DNA of 64,000 bases from Pseudolabrys sp963742345 (lineage in GTDB: Bacteria; Pseudomonadota; Alphaproteobacteria; Rhizobiales; Xanthobacteraceae). Below are positions 44,412 to 53,433 of the stretch, in pieces (the first letter of the stretch is position 1; every line of letters begins with the position of its first letter). The notes beneath the pieces were generated by a model that was given only the letters and a program-made list of their open reading frames with translations, searched no databases and was not told the origin of the DNA. The stretch is taken from NCBI GenBank assembly GCA_963742345.1, contig CAVULO010000015.1, positions 434,001 through 498,000 on the forward strand, read 5' to 3'. The position numbers and the translations under genes are program-made.

Positions 44412-46286
44412 TTACGCCGTTTCCAGTGCGGCGCTGGCGGCGAGCCATTCTTCCTCTGCTTTGGCGATGGCGGCGACGACATTCGCGCGCGTCTTCGACA
44501 GCTCCGCCGCGCGCGCCGGCTCGCGCGCGAACAGGGCACCGTCGGCCAGCGTCACGTCAAGCTTGTGCAATTGCCGTGTGAGCTGCGCAAGCTCGGTTTC
44601 AGCTTTGGTCACGCGCTTGCGCAAGGGCGCTGTTTCAGCACGCTTATCGGCGGCGGCGCGGCGTGCGGCGGCAGGATCGCTCCGCGGCACAGGCTTGGTC
44701 GCGGGCTGCGCTTCCGTCCCGCTATCGCCGAGCACACGGCGGCGGTAGTCGTTGAGATCGCCGTCGAACGGTTTCACGGTCCCGCCCTGCACCAGCCAGA
44801 GCCGGTCGACGCAGGCCTCCAGCAGATAGCGGTCATGCGAAACCAGGATCACGGCCCCGGGAAAATCGTTGATCGCCTCGATCAGTGCGGCGCGGCTGTC
44901 GATGTCGAGATGGTTCGTCGGCTCGTCGAGGATGACGAGATGCGGCGCGCTGAAGGTGGCGAGCCCGAGCAGCAGCCGCGCCTTCTCGCCGCCGGACAGT
45001 TTCTCCACCTTGGTATTGCCGGCAAGACCCGAAAAACCGATGGCGCCGACGCGGGCGCGCACTTTCGCTTCCGGGGCGTCGGGCATTAGCCGGCGCACGT
45101 GATCGTAAGGGCTCGCGTCTAGCTCGAGCTCATCGAGCTGATGCTGGGCGAAGTAGGCAACCTTGAGATTGGATGCACGGGTGACGCTACCGTGCTCAGG
45201 CGCAAGCCTTCCGGCGAGCAGCTTGACCAACGTAGACTTGCCGTTGCCGTTGGCGCCAAGCAGTGCGATGCGATCGTCGTTATCGATCCGTAACGACAGG
45301 CCGGATAGCACAGGCCGGCCGGGTTCGTAGCCGACATCGACGTCGTCGGTGGCGATAATCGGCGGCGACAAGAGCTTGCCTGGCGCCGGGATGTGAATAG
45401 GGCGCACCTCATCCAGCACCAGCGAGGCGATCGGCTGTAGCTTTGCCAGCATCTTCAGGCGCGATTGCGCCTGCCGCGCCTTGCTGGCCTTGGCGCGAAA
45501 GCGGTCGACGAAGGCCTGCAGATGCTTGCGCTGTGCGTCCTGCTTCTTGATCATCTTCTGGTCGAGCACAAGCCGTTCGCTGCGCTGGCGTTCAAAGGCT
45601 GAATAGCCGCCGCGATAGAGCAAGAGCTTGCGCAATTCCAGCGACAAGATATGGCCGACTGCACTGTCGAGTAGGTCGCGGTCATGGCTGATCACGATCA
45701 TAGTATGTGGATAGCGCGCCAGGTGGTCTTGCAACCAGAGTGTGCCTTCGAGATCGAGATAGTTGGTCGGCTCGTCGAGCAGCAGCAGATCTGGTTCCGC
45801 GAACAGCGTTGCGGCGAGCGCCACCCGCATGCGCCAACCTCCGGAGAATTCCGCGCAAGGCCGCTGCTGGTCAGCGGCTGAGAAGCCGAGGCCGGCGAGG
45901 ATCGACGCCGCGCGGGCAGGGGCGGCATGCGCGCCGATATCGGCGAGCCTTGTCTGGATCTCGGCAATGCGATGGGCATCGCGCGCGGTTTCCGCCTCGG
46001 CCAGCAGGGCGTTGCGCTCGCCATGCGCCTTGAGCACGACCTCGACCAGGCTTTCTGGACCGTTCGGGGCTTCCTGCGACAGCTGCCCGATGCGCCAGCG
46101 CTGCGGGATCTCGACGTGGCCTTGCTCGGCCGAGATATCGCCGGCGATGACGCCGAAAAGCGTGGTCTTACCGGTACCGTTGCGGCCGACCAGGCCGACC
46201 CGCGCGCCGGTCGGAATGCGCGCGGAGGCGCCTTCCAACAGCAGGCGGCCAGCAATTCGGACTGTGAGATCGTCGATGATCAGCAT
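44412..46286 (-). CDS. ABC-F family ATP-binding cassette protein (Uup/YheS-like)
   Basis: A 624-residue soluble protein with two ABC domains and no membrane segment. Walker A motifs are GRNGTGKTTLFG and GANGNGKSTLVKLLAG. Signatures are FSGGWRMRVALA and LSGGEKARLLLG. Walker B is LLLLDEPTNYLDLEG and LVILDEPTNHLDIDS. The inter-domain linker is Lys/Arg-rich (MIKKQDAQRKHLQAFVDRFR), and the C-terminal end is a coiled coil. ABC-F proteins act on ribosomes; YheS or Uup is the closest name but not separable here. The start at 46286 (MLIIDDLTV) is chosen over the open frame to 46322. Confidence 0.9.
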   Translation of the reverse strand: MLIIDDLTVRIAGRLLLEGASARIPTGARVGLVGRNGTGKTTLFGVIAGDISAEQGHVEIPQRWRIGQLSQEAPNGPESLVEVVLKAHGERNALLAEAETARDAHRIAEIQTRLADIGAHAAPARAASILAGLGFSAADQQRPCAEFSGGWRMRVALAATLFAEPDLLLLDEPTNYLDLEGTLWLQDHLARYPHTMIVISHDRDLLDSAVGHILSLELRKLLLYRGGYSAFERQRSERLVLDQKMIKKQDAQRKHLQAFVDRFRAKASKARQAQSRLKMLAKLQPIASLVLDEVRPIHIPAPGKLLSPPIIATDDVDVGYEPGRPVLSGLSLRIDNDDRIALLGANGNGKSTLVKLLAGRLAPEHGSVTRASNLKVAYFAQHQLDELELDASPYDHVRRLMPDAPEAKVRARVGAIGFSGLAGNTKVEKLSGGEKARLLLGLATFSAPHLVILDEPTNHLDIDSRAALIEAINDFPGAVILVSHDRYLLEACVDRLWLVQGGTVKPFDGDLNDYRRRVLGDSGTEAQPATKPVPRSDPAAARRAAADKRAETAPLRKRVTKAETELAQLTRQLHKLDVTLADGALFAREPARAAELSKTRANVVAAIAKAEEEWLAASAALETA

Positions 46287-46340
46287 GCCGCGCCTTTTGG
46301 CCGACGGCGCGATGCGAAGCAACCCCTTGGCTCGCGGACT

Positions 46341-46868
46341 CTAGCCGATCTTTTTCAGCCCGCCTTGCCCGGTCTCTCGCTGATAGATGATCAGATCGAA
46401 ACTGGGCGTGCGCTCATTGCCGATGATAGTGCTTAGCAGCGCATGAGCCTGACCACGATGGTGGGTCTGGTGATTGAAGAAATGGTCAAGCGCGGGGGCG
46501 AGCACCTGTTCGATATCCTGCGGGTTGACGACGGTGCGGTAGCGGATCGATTTGGCGAGATCCCCGTCGCTCAGGGTAGCGATGTAATGGCTGATGCGTT
46601 CATCTTCGGCGCGCCGCGCCGCGCGCAGCTGTGCGAAGTCGTCGTACAGGATTGCATCAAGGCTTGCGGGGTTTTCTCCTTTGCCGGTGAAGCGCCGCAT
46701 CCAGATGCGATCGCCGACCAAAAGGTGGTTGAGGGTACCCCTCAACGATTTAAAGAAGGCGCCGCGATCGGTGCGATAATCGGCATCCGTGACCTGAGCG
46801 GCCGCCTCATAGAGGCGCTCGTTGCACCAGGCATTGTAGCCGGCGAACATCCGGTAACGGGCTGGCAT
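46341..46868 (-). CDS. DinB family protein
   Basis: A 175-residue four-helix protein of the DinB/YfiT-like metalloenzyme superfamily. Motifs are FAGYNAWCNERLYEAA, a first metal His in GTLNHLLVGDRIWMRRF, and a second pair in FFNHQTHHRGQAHALLS. The three-His pattern (H in LNHLL, HQTHH) is complete. Members bind Zn or Ni and some act as thiol-dependent transferases. The substrate here is unknown. It is divergent from ndk across a 138-base gap. Confidence 0.88.
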   Translation of the reverse strand: MPARYRMFAGYNAWCNERLYEAAAQVTDADYRTDRGAFFKSLRGTLNHLLVGDRIWMRRFTGKGENPASLDAILYDDFAQLRAARRAEDERISHYIATLSDGDLAKSIRYRTVVNPQDIEQVLAPALDHFFNHQTHHRGQAHALLSTIIGNERTPSFDLIIYQRETGQGGLKKIG

Positions 46869-47006
46869 GCTGCACTCCTGCGATAGGCTTGGGCCCTGAG
46901 CGACCGATCTTGCCGCCCGAAGAGCACACCGGTATAAGCCGCGCGACCCGGCTTCTCCAATGAAACTCCTTAATCTCTCCGATTAGTCCTAGTGAAGGAA
47001 GATCCG

Positions 47007-47429
47007 ATGGCGATCGAGCGCACTTTTTCGATTGTTAAACCCGACGCGACTGAGCGCAATCTTACCGGCGCCGTCAACGCAATCATCGAGAAGGCGGGCC
47101 TGCGCATTGTCGCGCAGAAGCGCGTGCGCATTTCCCGTGAGCAGGCCGAGAAATTCTACGCGGTGCATCGCGAGCGGCCGTTCTTCCGCGAGCTCGTCGA
47201 TTTTATGATATCCGGGCCTGTCGTGGTGCAGGTACTGGAAGGCGACAATGCTATTGCAAAATACCGCGAGGTCATGGGCGCGACCGACCCCGCCAAGGCT
47301 GCCGTCGGGACCATTCGCAAGACGCATGCAAAATCGATCGGCGAAAACTCGGTGCACGGATCGGATGCGCCGGAGACGGCAATCCGGGAAATCGCGCAGT
47401 TCTTCTCGGAAAACGAGATCGTAGGCTAG
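47007..47429 (+). CDS. ndk: nucleoside diphosphate kinase
   Basis: Transfers the gamma phosphate of ATP to nucleoside diphosphates. The 140-residue enzyme has TFSIVKPDATERNLTGAVN at the N-terminus, RPFFRELVDFMISGPVVVQV, and the active-site His in KSIGENSVHGSDAPETA. The ATG at 47007 follows GAAGGAAG with correct spacing; an in-frame upstream start at 46992 is less likely. It completes the guanine route from guaB/guaA/gmk in this window. Confidence 0.97.
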   Translation: MAIERTFSIVKPDATERNLTGAVNAIIEKAGLRIVAQKRVRISREQAEKFYAVHRERPFFRELVDFMISGPVVVQVLEGDNAIAKYREVMGATDPAKAAVGTIRKTHAKSIGENSVHGSDAPETAIREIAQFFSENEIVG

Positions 47430-47554
47430 GCCGATTCGAGCGGCATTGCGTCGCGCTTTTGGTACTGGTACCTCCCATATGACCTAGTAGACTGATACTC
47501 CGTCGCTGCCGCCGTTTGGCGGTGACGTCGATGACTGCACTTGAGGGAGCGAAC

Positions 47555-48265
47555 GTGGACGCTTTGATATCCGAAATGATGCGCCCGGCCTTCTGGTTGG
47601 CCGCGCTGCAAATCATGGGAATCAATATTCTTCTATCCGGCGACAATGCGGTGGTCATTGCGCTTGCCGTCCGTGCGCTCCCGCCTAAGGAGCGGTTTTG
47701 GGGCATGGTCCTTGGTGCCGGGGCGGCGGCGGTTTTGCTGATCGTGTTTACGGGCATTGTGGCGACTTTGATGAAGTTGCCCTACCTCAAACTCGCCGGA
47801 GGACTTGCGTTATTCTGGGTTGCCATCAAGCTCGTATCACCGCAGCCGCATGACGCGGAAGACACTCCCGAAGCGGTCGATGATTTGTGGCGCGCGGTTC
47901 GTGTTGTCGTCGTAGCCAATATCGTGATGAGTCTTGACAATGTGATTGCTGTCGCAGCGGCCGCGAAAGGCAATTATGTACTGCTCGGCCTCGGCCTCGC
48001 GGTCAGCATTCCGGTCGTCATCGCGGGCAGCGCGCTGTTCCTGGCCATCATCGAGCGCTTCCCGATCGTCGTGTGGGGCGGCGGGGCTTTGCTCGGCTGG
48101 ATTGCGGGCGGCTTGTTGCCGGAAGACCCCATCATTGCAGAACATTTTTCGGAAGCGACTGCGGAGACACTTGAAGTAGTCTGCGGGATTGCCGGCGCCA
48201 TTATCGTCGTCTTGGTCGGTCTGTATCTGGTTAAATCAAGGCGTGTACGGGAAGAGACAGCCTAG
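47555..48265 (+). CDS. TerC family integral membrane protein (YjbE type)
   Basis: A 236-residue membrane protein with about seven helices. Two acidic repeats, NILLSGDNAVVIALAVRALP and VMSLDNVIAVAAAAKGN, are the TerC hallmark. TerC proteins have been linked to manganese efflux and tellurite response; the metal here is inferred, not shown. I chose the GTG at 47555 because GAGGGA stands 7 bases upstream. Alternative starts are ATG 47531 and TTG 47516. I looked for a yybP-ykoY manganese riboswitch in the gap after ndk and found no match. Confidence 0.85.
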   Translation: MDALISEMMRPAFWLAALQIMGINILLSGDNAVVIALAVRALPPKERFWGMVLGAGAAAVLLIVFTGIVATLMKLPYLKLAGGLALFWVAIKLVSPQPHDAEDTPEAVDDLWRAVRVVVVANIVMSLDNVIAVAAAAKGNYVLLGLGLAVSIPVVIAGSALFLAIIERFPIVVWGGGALLGWIAGGLLPEDPIIAEHFSEATAETLEVVCGIAGAIIVVLVGLYLVKSRRVREETA

Positions 48266-48297
48266 GCGGCCCATCAATCCGGGAAGGTGATTGCGCG

Positions 48298-50409
48298 ATG
48301 AACAGAATGGTGCGGGGCGTCGGGTCGGCGGTTCGCATCGGGGCAACCGCTTGCCCGCATGATTGCCCATCGACTTGCGCGCTTGAGGTCGAGCTTCTCG
48401 ACGAACGCACTATCGGACGCGTCTACGGTGCAAAGGACAACGACTACACCGCCGGCGTGATTTGCGCCAAGGTCGCGCGCTACGCCGAGCGCGAGCACCA
48501 CGCCCAGCGTCTATTGCATCCTTTGCGGCGCAAGGGCGCCAAAGGTTCCGGCGAATTCGAGCGCATATCATGGGATGACGCGCTCGATCTCGTTGCTGAA
48601 AAATTTCTTCAGGCCGAGCAACGCCACGGGGCGGAAAGCGTCTGGCCCTACTATTACGCCGGAACTATGGGCTTGGTGATGCGTGATGGCATCAACTGCC
48701 TGCGCCACGTCAAGAAATACTCCGGCTTTCATTCGACCATCTGCGTCAACCCTGCCTATGCCGGCTTTGCGGCCGGGGTGGGACGCATAGCCGGCGTCGA
48801 CCCGCGCGAAATGGCCAAATCCGATCTGGTGGTGATCTGGGGCACCAATGCGGTGAACACGCAGGTCAATGTCATGACCCATGCCGTGCACGCGCGCAAA
48901 GAACGTGGTGCCAAGATCGCGGCGGTCGACATCTACATGAACGGCACGATGGAACAGGCCGATTTACCGGTGCTGGTCAAACCGGGCACCGATGGCGCGC
49001 TGGCTTGTGGGGTGATGCATTGCCTCTTCCGCGACAACAAGGCCGATTGGGACTATCTGGAGAAGTACACCGATTTCCCACGCGAACTTGAGGCGCATCT
49101 GCGCACGCGAGATCCCGCCTGGGCAGCGGCCATCACCGGGGCGCCGGTCGAGACCATCGAAGAATTTGCGCGGTTGATTGGCGAACACAAGCGCGCCTTC
49201 TTCCGGCTCGGCTACGGATTTTCGCGCTCGCGCAACGGTGCGGCCAACATGCACGCGGCAAGTTGCATTCCGGCCGTGACAGGTGCGTGGCAGTATGAAG
49301 GCGGCGGCGCCTTTCACATCAGTGCAGATATATTTCAGCTCGACAAAAAATTGATTGAGGGACTCGATAACCGGGACCCATCGGTACGCATGCTTGACCA
49401 ATCGCGTATTGGCGCGATTCTGACTGGCGAGCCTGAGGTGCTGCAAGGGGGTGGCGCGGTCCGCGCGCTCATCATTCAGAACACGAATCCGCTGTCGGTC
49501 GCACCGGACCAGAACAAGGTTAAGCAGGGCTTTGCGCGAGACGATCTGTTCGTCTGTGTGCACGAGCAATTCATGACAGAGACGGCAATGATGGCGGATG
49601 TGGTCCTGCCGGCGACCACCTTCCTGGAGCACGACGATATTTATCGCGGCGGTGGCCATCAATATCTCATTCTCGGGCCCAAGCTGGTTGAGCCACCGGG
49701 CGAGTGTCGCAACAATCATGAGGTCATTTGCGCGCTCGCCAAGCGCGTGGGCGCCGAGCACCGCGCTTTCAAAATGAGTCCGCGCGAGTTGATCGACCAG
49801 ATGTTGCAGGTCTCGAAACGGGGCACGCTCGCAGAGCTTGAGGCCAATCGCTGGCTCGACTGTCAGCCGTCATTTCGGCAGTCGCATTATTTGGACGGGT
49901 TTCCGTGGCCGGACGGTAAGTTTCGATTCAAGCCGGATTGGGAAAATGTGCCATTCCGCAGTCCATGTAAAAGCGGGCCGATTGCGGAAATGCCGCCACT
50001 GCCAGATCATTGGACGGCGATCGAACAGTCGGACGCCGATCATCCGTTTCGGCTCGCGACCTCGCCGGCGCGTGGTTTTCTCAATTCGACCTTCAACGAG
50101 ACCCCGACCTCAGTCGCGCAAGAGCAACGGCCGACCGTGATGGTTCACCCCGACGACGCGCGCACATACGGAATTGCGGACGGTGACAATGTGGTGCTTG
50201 GGAACAAGCGTGGCGAGGTACGCCTGCACGCGAAACTTTTCGCCGGCGTGCGCCGTGGGGTGCTGATTGCTGAATCAATCTGGCCGAATTCAGCGTATGC
50301 CGACGGCTGTGGCATCAACACGGTCACTGGCGCTGATCCAATCGCGCCTTATGGCGGTGCCGCCTTCCACGACAACAGAGTCTGGTTGCGACGAGCGCGC
50401 GGGGACTAA
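48298..50409 (+). CDS. molybdopterin-dependent oxidoreductase (BisC/DMSO reductase superfamily)
   Basis: A 703-residue catalytic subunit. The N-terminal [4Fe-4S] motif is C19-x3-C23-x3-C27-x28-C56 (ACPHDCPSTCALE and VICAK). It is followed by molybdopterin guanine dinucleotide-binding domains (YYYAGTMGLVMRDGIN, NTNPLSVAPDQ, ADVVLPATTFLEHDDIYRGG) and the C-terminal domain (VMVHPDDARTYGIADGD). There is no Tat signal, so it is probably cytoplasmic. The molybdenum ligand could not be assigned with confidence. No iron-sulphur or membrane partner subunits and no cofactor genes are nearby, so the substrate is unknown. It follows the terC gene by 32 bases. Confidence 0.9.
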   Translation: MNRMVRGVGSAVRIGATACPHDCPSTCALEVELLDERTIGRVYGAKDNDYTAGVICAKVARYAEREHHAQRLLHPLRRKGAKGSGEFERISWDDALDLVAEKFLQAEQRHGAESVWPYYYAGTMGLVMRDGINCLRHVKKYSGFHSTICVNPAYAGFAAGVGRIAGVDPREMAKSDLVVIWGTNAVNTQVNVMTHAVHARKERGAKIAAVDIYMNGTMEQADLPVLVKPGTDGALACGVMHCLFRDNKADWDYLEKYTDFPRELEAHLRTRDPAWAAAITGAPVETIEEFARLIGEHKRAFFRLGYGFSRSRNGAANMHAASCIPAVTGAWQYEGGGAFHISADIFQLDKKLIEGLDNRDPSVRMLDQSRIGAILTGEPEVLQGGGAVRALIIQNTNPLSVAPDQNKVKQGFARDDLFVCVHEQFMTETAMMADVVLPATTFLEHDDIYRGGGHQYLILGPKLVEPPGECRNNHEVICALAKRVGAEHRAFKMSPRELIDQMLQVSKRGTLAELEANRWLDCQPSFRQSHYLDGFPWPDGKFRFKPDWENVPFRSPCKSGPIAEMPPLPDHWTAIEQSDADHPFRLATSPARGFLNSTFNETPTSVAQEQRPTVMVHPDDARTYGIADGDNVVLGNKRGEVRLHAKLFAGVRRGVLIAESIWPNSAYADGCGINTVTGADPIAPYGGAAFHDNRVWLRRARGD

Positions 50410-50420
50410 CCCCCGCGCGC
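50395..50420. terminator. strong GC hairpin at the oxidoreductase stop codon
   Basis: A perfect 10-bp inverted repeat, GCGCGCGGGG at 50395-50404 and CCCCGCGCGC at 50411-50420, with the 6-base loop ACTAAC. The stop codon of the oxidoreductase (50407-50409) sits in the loop. It lies between convergent genes, so it may stop transcription from both sides. Downstream sequence is not a clean T-run, so factor-assisted termination is more likely than intrinsic. Confidence 0.5.
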
Positions 50421-50435
50421 GCGTTGCGATTTAAA

Positions 50436-50891
50436 TTAGAGCTCTTTACCGATCATCCGATCGGCGGAGTAGGGGCCGCCGCCATTCATAGCAATCGCGA
50501 ACAGCACAATTCCGATTAGCAGAACATACTCGTATCCACCGCCGCCGGCGGCGTAACCCTTCGGCAGGTGGACAAACAGCAAGGCGATGGCCATTTCAAT
50601 AGCCAGTGCAGCGGCGAAGAAGCGCGTGAACAGGCCGATAATGAGGCAGATGCCGCCGACCGTTTCCAGAATTATGGCGGCGTAAGCAAAAAATAGTGAC
50701 GGCTCGAGGCCGTTCTTCGCCATAACGTTGGCAGCAACCGCAGCGGCTCCAACTTTGAATTTTCCTGATACGTGCATCAAAAACATGACGCCGATGACCA
50801 CGCGGACCAGTGCTCTTGAGATTGGAGCGACTGATGCATAAAAGTCCGCAAGGCCCGGAAAAATCAGCTTTGTCTCACCTCTACCGTTCAT
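50436..50891 (-). CDS. DoxX family membrane protein
   Basis: A 151-residue protein with four membrane helices. ISRALVRVVIGVMFLMHVSG, GICLIIGLFTRFFAAALAIE and the late GGYEYVLLIGIVLFAIAMNG with GGPYSADR are the DoxX family pattern. Members are poorly understood; some associate with redox enzymes. I chose the ATG at 50891 because AGGGGAGA lies just upstream; the longer open frame to 51068 overlaps purN. It converges with the oxidoreductase gene. Confidence 0.87.
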   Translation of the reverse strand: MNGRGETKLIFPGLADFYASVAPISRALVRVVIGVMFLMHVSGKFKVGAAAVAANVMAKNGLEPSLFFAYAAIILETVGGICLIIGLFTRFFAAALAIEMAIALLFVHLPKGYAAGGGGYEYVLLIGIVLFAIAMNGGGPYSADRMIGKEL

Positions 50892-51015
50892 GGCGTCTCC
50901 CCTTTTGATTATCGCGCCGCTCACTATGGCGGCGTCACCCGTGCACTGACGAAAGACTATAACACCGGACCGGGCAAAGGTATTCAATGGCCTGTGCGCT
51001 GCAGCGCAAAATACC

Positions 51016-51672
51016 CTAGATGGGATCGGGTATGAGACTTCCCGTGCCAAGCACCGGAACGCCGTCAATCAGGCAGCGACCGTCAACGACCCGCACGCGG
51101 CCTTCCGCCACGAGCCCGAGCGCGAGGGGATAGATGCGGTGTTCGATTTTAAGCACACGCATGGCGAGGATTTCCTCGCTGTCGCCCTTGTCCACGCTGA
51201 CGGCGCCCTGCGCGATGATCGGTCCGGAATCCATTTCCGGCACTACGAAATGCACTGTAGCGCCATGAAGTTTGGCCCCGGCTTCGAGTGCGCGCTTGTG
51301 AGTATCGAGACCCTTGAATGCCGGCAGCAGAGCAGGGTGAATGTTGAGTATTCGGAACTGCCAATTTTTGACGAAATCGGCGGTGAGCAACCGCATGAAA
51401 CCAGCGAGGCAGACGAGGTCGATGCGTTCCTTTTCCAATATCGCTTGCACCGCGCGCTCAAATCCGGTGCGATCTTTGCCGAATTCTGTGTGGTCAACGA
51501 CCTCAGTGGCAATGGCTGCGGCGCGCGCAACTAATAAGCCGCCAGCGTCCGGTCGATTGGAAATGACCAGCACGATTTCGGCAGGATAGTTTTTATCTTT
51601 CGCGGCCTCGATGAGCGCCGCCATGTTGGAGCCGCGGCCGGAGATGAGCACGGCGACGCGCTTGCGACTCAT
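51016..51672 (-). CDS. purN: phosphoribosylglycinamide formyltransferase
   Basis: Adds a formyl group from 10-formyltetrahydrofolate to GAR in purine synthesis. The 218-residue protein shows VAVLISGRGSNMAALIEAA, the active-site NIHPALLPAFKGLDTHKRAL, and HFVVPEMDSGPIIAQGAV with the catalytic Asp. It is 3 bases after purM, forming a purMN operon as in E. coli. Confidence 0.96.
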   Translation of the reverse strand: MSRKRVAVLISGRGSNMAALIEAAKDKNYPAEIVLVISNRPDAGGLLVARAAAIATEVVDHTEFGKDRTGFERAVQAILEKERIDLVCLAGFMRLLTADFVKNWQFRILNIHPALLPAFKGLDTHKRALEAGAKLHGATVHFVVPEMDSGPIIAQGAVSVDKGDSEEILAMRVLKIEHRIYPLALGLVAEGRVRVVDGRCLIDGVPVLGTGSLIPDPI

Positions 51673-51675
51673 AAT

Positions 51676-52746
51676 TCACCCGAGACTGAGTTTGCCGTCA
51701 TAAACGACGCGCACATCGCCGGCCGCTTTGACTATGTTACCGAGCGTGACCACAGTCTCGCCAGCGCGCGTGAGGACCTTCATGACCGCGTCAGCTTCCT
51801 TAGGTGATGCGATAGCAATCATTCCGATCCCGCAATTGAAGGTCCGCAGCATTTCATTTTGTTCGATGCCACCTTCGCTTGCGAGCCATCGAAACACCGG
51901 CAACACCGGCACGCATGTAAGATCTATACGCGCACCAAGGTCTTTGGGCAGTACTCGTGGGATGTTGTCGGGAAATCCGCCGCCAGTGATATGCGCTAGA
52001 CCTTTTACTGCCTTGGTCTCGCGAATTGCCGCGAGGCAGGCCTTTACGTAAATGCGGGTGGGCGTGAGGATCGCTTCGCCAAGTGTTTGCCCGGTCATAA
52101 ATGGTGCCGGTGCGGTCCAGGGCATTCCGGTTTTTTCGACAACCTTGCGTGCGAGCGAATATCCATTGGAATGCACGCCTGATGATGCAAGCCCGATGAT
52201 AACATCGCCTTCAGCAATGTCGGCGCGCGGCAGCAAAGCATCGCGCTCGACCGCGCCGACCGCGAAGCCGGCAAGGTCGTAGTCGTCGCCTTGATACACC
52301 CCCGGCATTTCGGCGGTCTCGCCGCCGATGAGCGCGCAATTGGCCTCGCGGCAGCCGATACTGATGCCGGCAACCACGGCTGCGCCGATTTCCGGTTCCA
52401 GCTTCCCGCAGGCATAGTAATCAAGGAAGAACAGGGGTTCGGCGCCCTGCACCACCAGGTCGTTCACGCTCATCGCGACCAGATCAATACCGATCGTGTC
52501 GTGACGGCCGGTTTCGACCGCGACCTTGAGTTTGGTGCCGACGCCATCGGTCGCCGCGACGAGTACCGGATCGCGGTAGCCTGCCCGCTTGAGGTCGAAC
52601 ACCCCGCCGAATCCCCCGATTTCAGCATTCGCGCCGGGGCGGGCGGTGGCACGAACCAAAGGCTTGATCAGCTCCACCATCCGGTTGCCGGCATCGATAT
52701 CAACACCGGCTTGCGCGTAAGTGAGACCGCGCTGCTTTTCTGCCAT
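51676..52746 (-). CDS. purM: phosphoribosylformylglycinamidine cyclo-ligase
   Basis: Closes the imidazole ring to give AIR. The 356-residue protein shows TYAQAGVDIDAGNRMVEL, the ATP-binding DGVGTKLKVAVETGRHDTIG, and SVNDLVVQGAEPLFFLDYYA. ALIGGETAEMPGVYQGDDYD follows, and the C-terminal half has AHITGGGFPDNIPRVLP. All are typical of PurM. It is the first gene of purM-purN and is divergent from the phosphatidyltransferase gene across about 138 bases. Confidence 0.97.
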   Translation of the reverse strand: MAEKQRGLTYAQAGVDIDAGNRMVELIKPLVRATARPGANAEIGGFGGVFDLKRAGYRDPVLVAATDGVGTKLKVAVETGRHDTIGIDLVAMSVNDLVVQGAEPLFFLDYYACGKLEPEIGAAVVAGISIGCREANCALIGGETAEMPGVYQGDDYDLAGFAVGAVERDALLPRADIAEGDVIIGLASSGVHSNGYSLARKVVEKTGMPWTAPAPFMTGQTLGEAILTPTRIYVKACLAAIRETKAVKGLAHITGGGFPDNIPRVLPKDLGARIDLTCVPVLPVFRWLASEGGIEQNEMLRTFNCGIGMIAIASPKEADAVMKVLTRAGETVVTLGNIVKAAGDVRVVYDGKLSLG

Positions 52747-52884
52747 GATGGATCCTCGTCCGCGGCGGGGTCGTACGTTGGAATCGCAAGTCGCGCAATG
52801 GTCCGAGCGCCGTTATACTCCATCGATGGAATTGGCCTGTTTCCGGCGCTCTGGGCCGGACCGCCGCCGCAAGCCGGGATTGCC

Positions 52885-53433
52885 TTGAGTATTCCGAATC
52901 TCATTACGCTGGGCCGCATTCTGCTGGTGCCGGTCGTAGTTTGGGCGATCGCCACGCCAGGCGCCATGTGGATTGCCTTTGTGTTGTTCGTGGCGGCCGG
53001 CGTGAGCGACGCGGTCGACGGCTTCCTGGCCAAACGTTTCGCCATGACCACCGAACTCGGCGCTTACCTCGACCCGCTCGCCGACAAAGCGCTGATCGTC
53101 TCGATCTACCTGACCCTTGGGATCAACGGGGATATCCCGCGCTGGCTCGTCATCCTGGTGGTATCACGCGATATCATGATTGTCGGTGCGTTTATGCTCT
53201 CCTGGCTGATTGGTAGCCCACTTGAGGTCAAGCCGCTGCTTGTGTCCAAACTCAATACAGCCGCGCAGATCGTATTCGCGTGCGTGGTGCTCGGCACACT
53301 TGGTTTCGGTTACGAGCTGCCGACGGTGACGTTGGTACTTATGGGGTTGGTCGCTGCCTTAACGCTGTTGTCGGTCGCGGCCTATGTGGCCGAATGGGTG
53401 CGCCACATTAATTCCACGGCCCCTAAATCATGA
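52885..53433 (+). CDS. CDP-alcohol phosphatidyltransferase family protein
   Basis: A membrane enzyme that moves a phosphatidyl group from CDP-diacylglycerol to an alcohol. The family motif D-x2-D-G-x2-A-R-x8-G-x3-D-x3-D appears as SDAVDGFLAKRFAMTTELGA followed by YLDPLADKALI; the usual Arg is replaced by Lys in AKR. The N-terminal IPNLITLGRILLVPVVVW is typical of PgsA/ClsC-like enzymes. The product, perhaps phosphatidylglycerophosphate, cannot be fixed. The start is uncertain: TTG 52885 (MSIPNLIT) is preferred, with ATG 52798 possible. The stop overlaps the perM start in ATGA. Length is 182 residues from the chosen start. Confidence 0.82.
   Translation: MSIPNLITLGRILLVPVVVWAIATPGAMWIAFVLFVAAGVSDAVDGFLAKRFAMTTELGAYLDPLADKALIVSIYLTLGINGDIPRWLVILVVSRDIMIVGAFMLSWLIGSPLEVKPLLVSKLNTAAQIVFACVVLGTLGFGYELPTVTLVLMGLVAALTLLSVAAYVAEWVRHINSTAPKS

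Noticed and set aside
47430..47554. Possible yybP-ykoY manganese riboswitch before the terC gene
   Set aside because: Such riboswitches often precede terC-type genes, but I could not find the conserved loop sequences in this gap.
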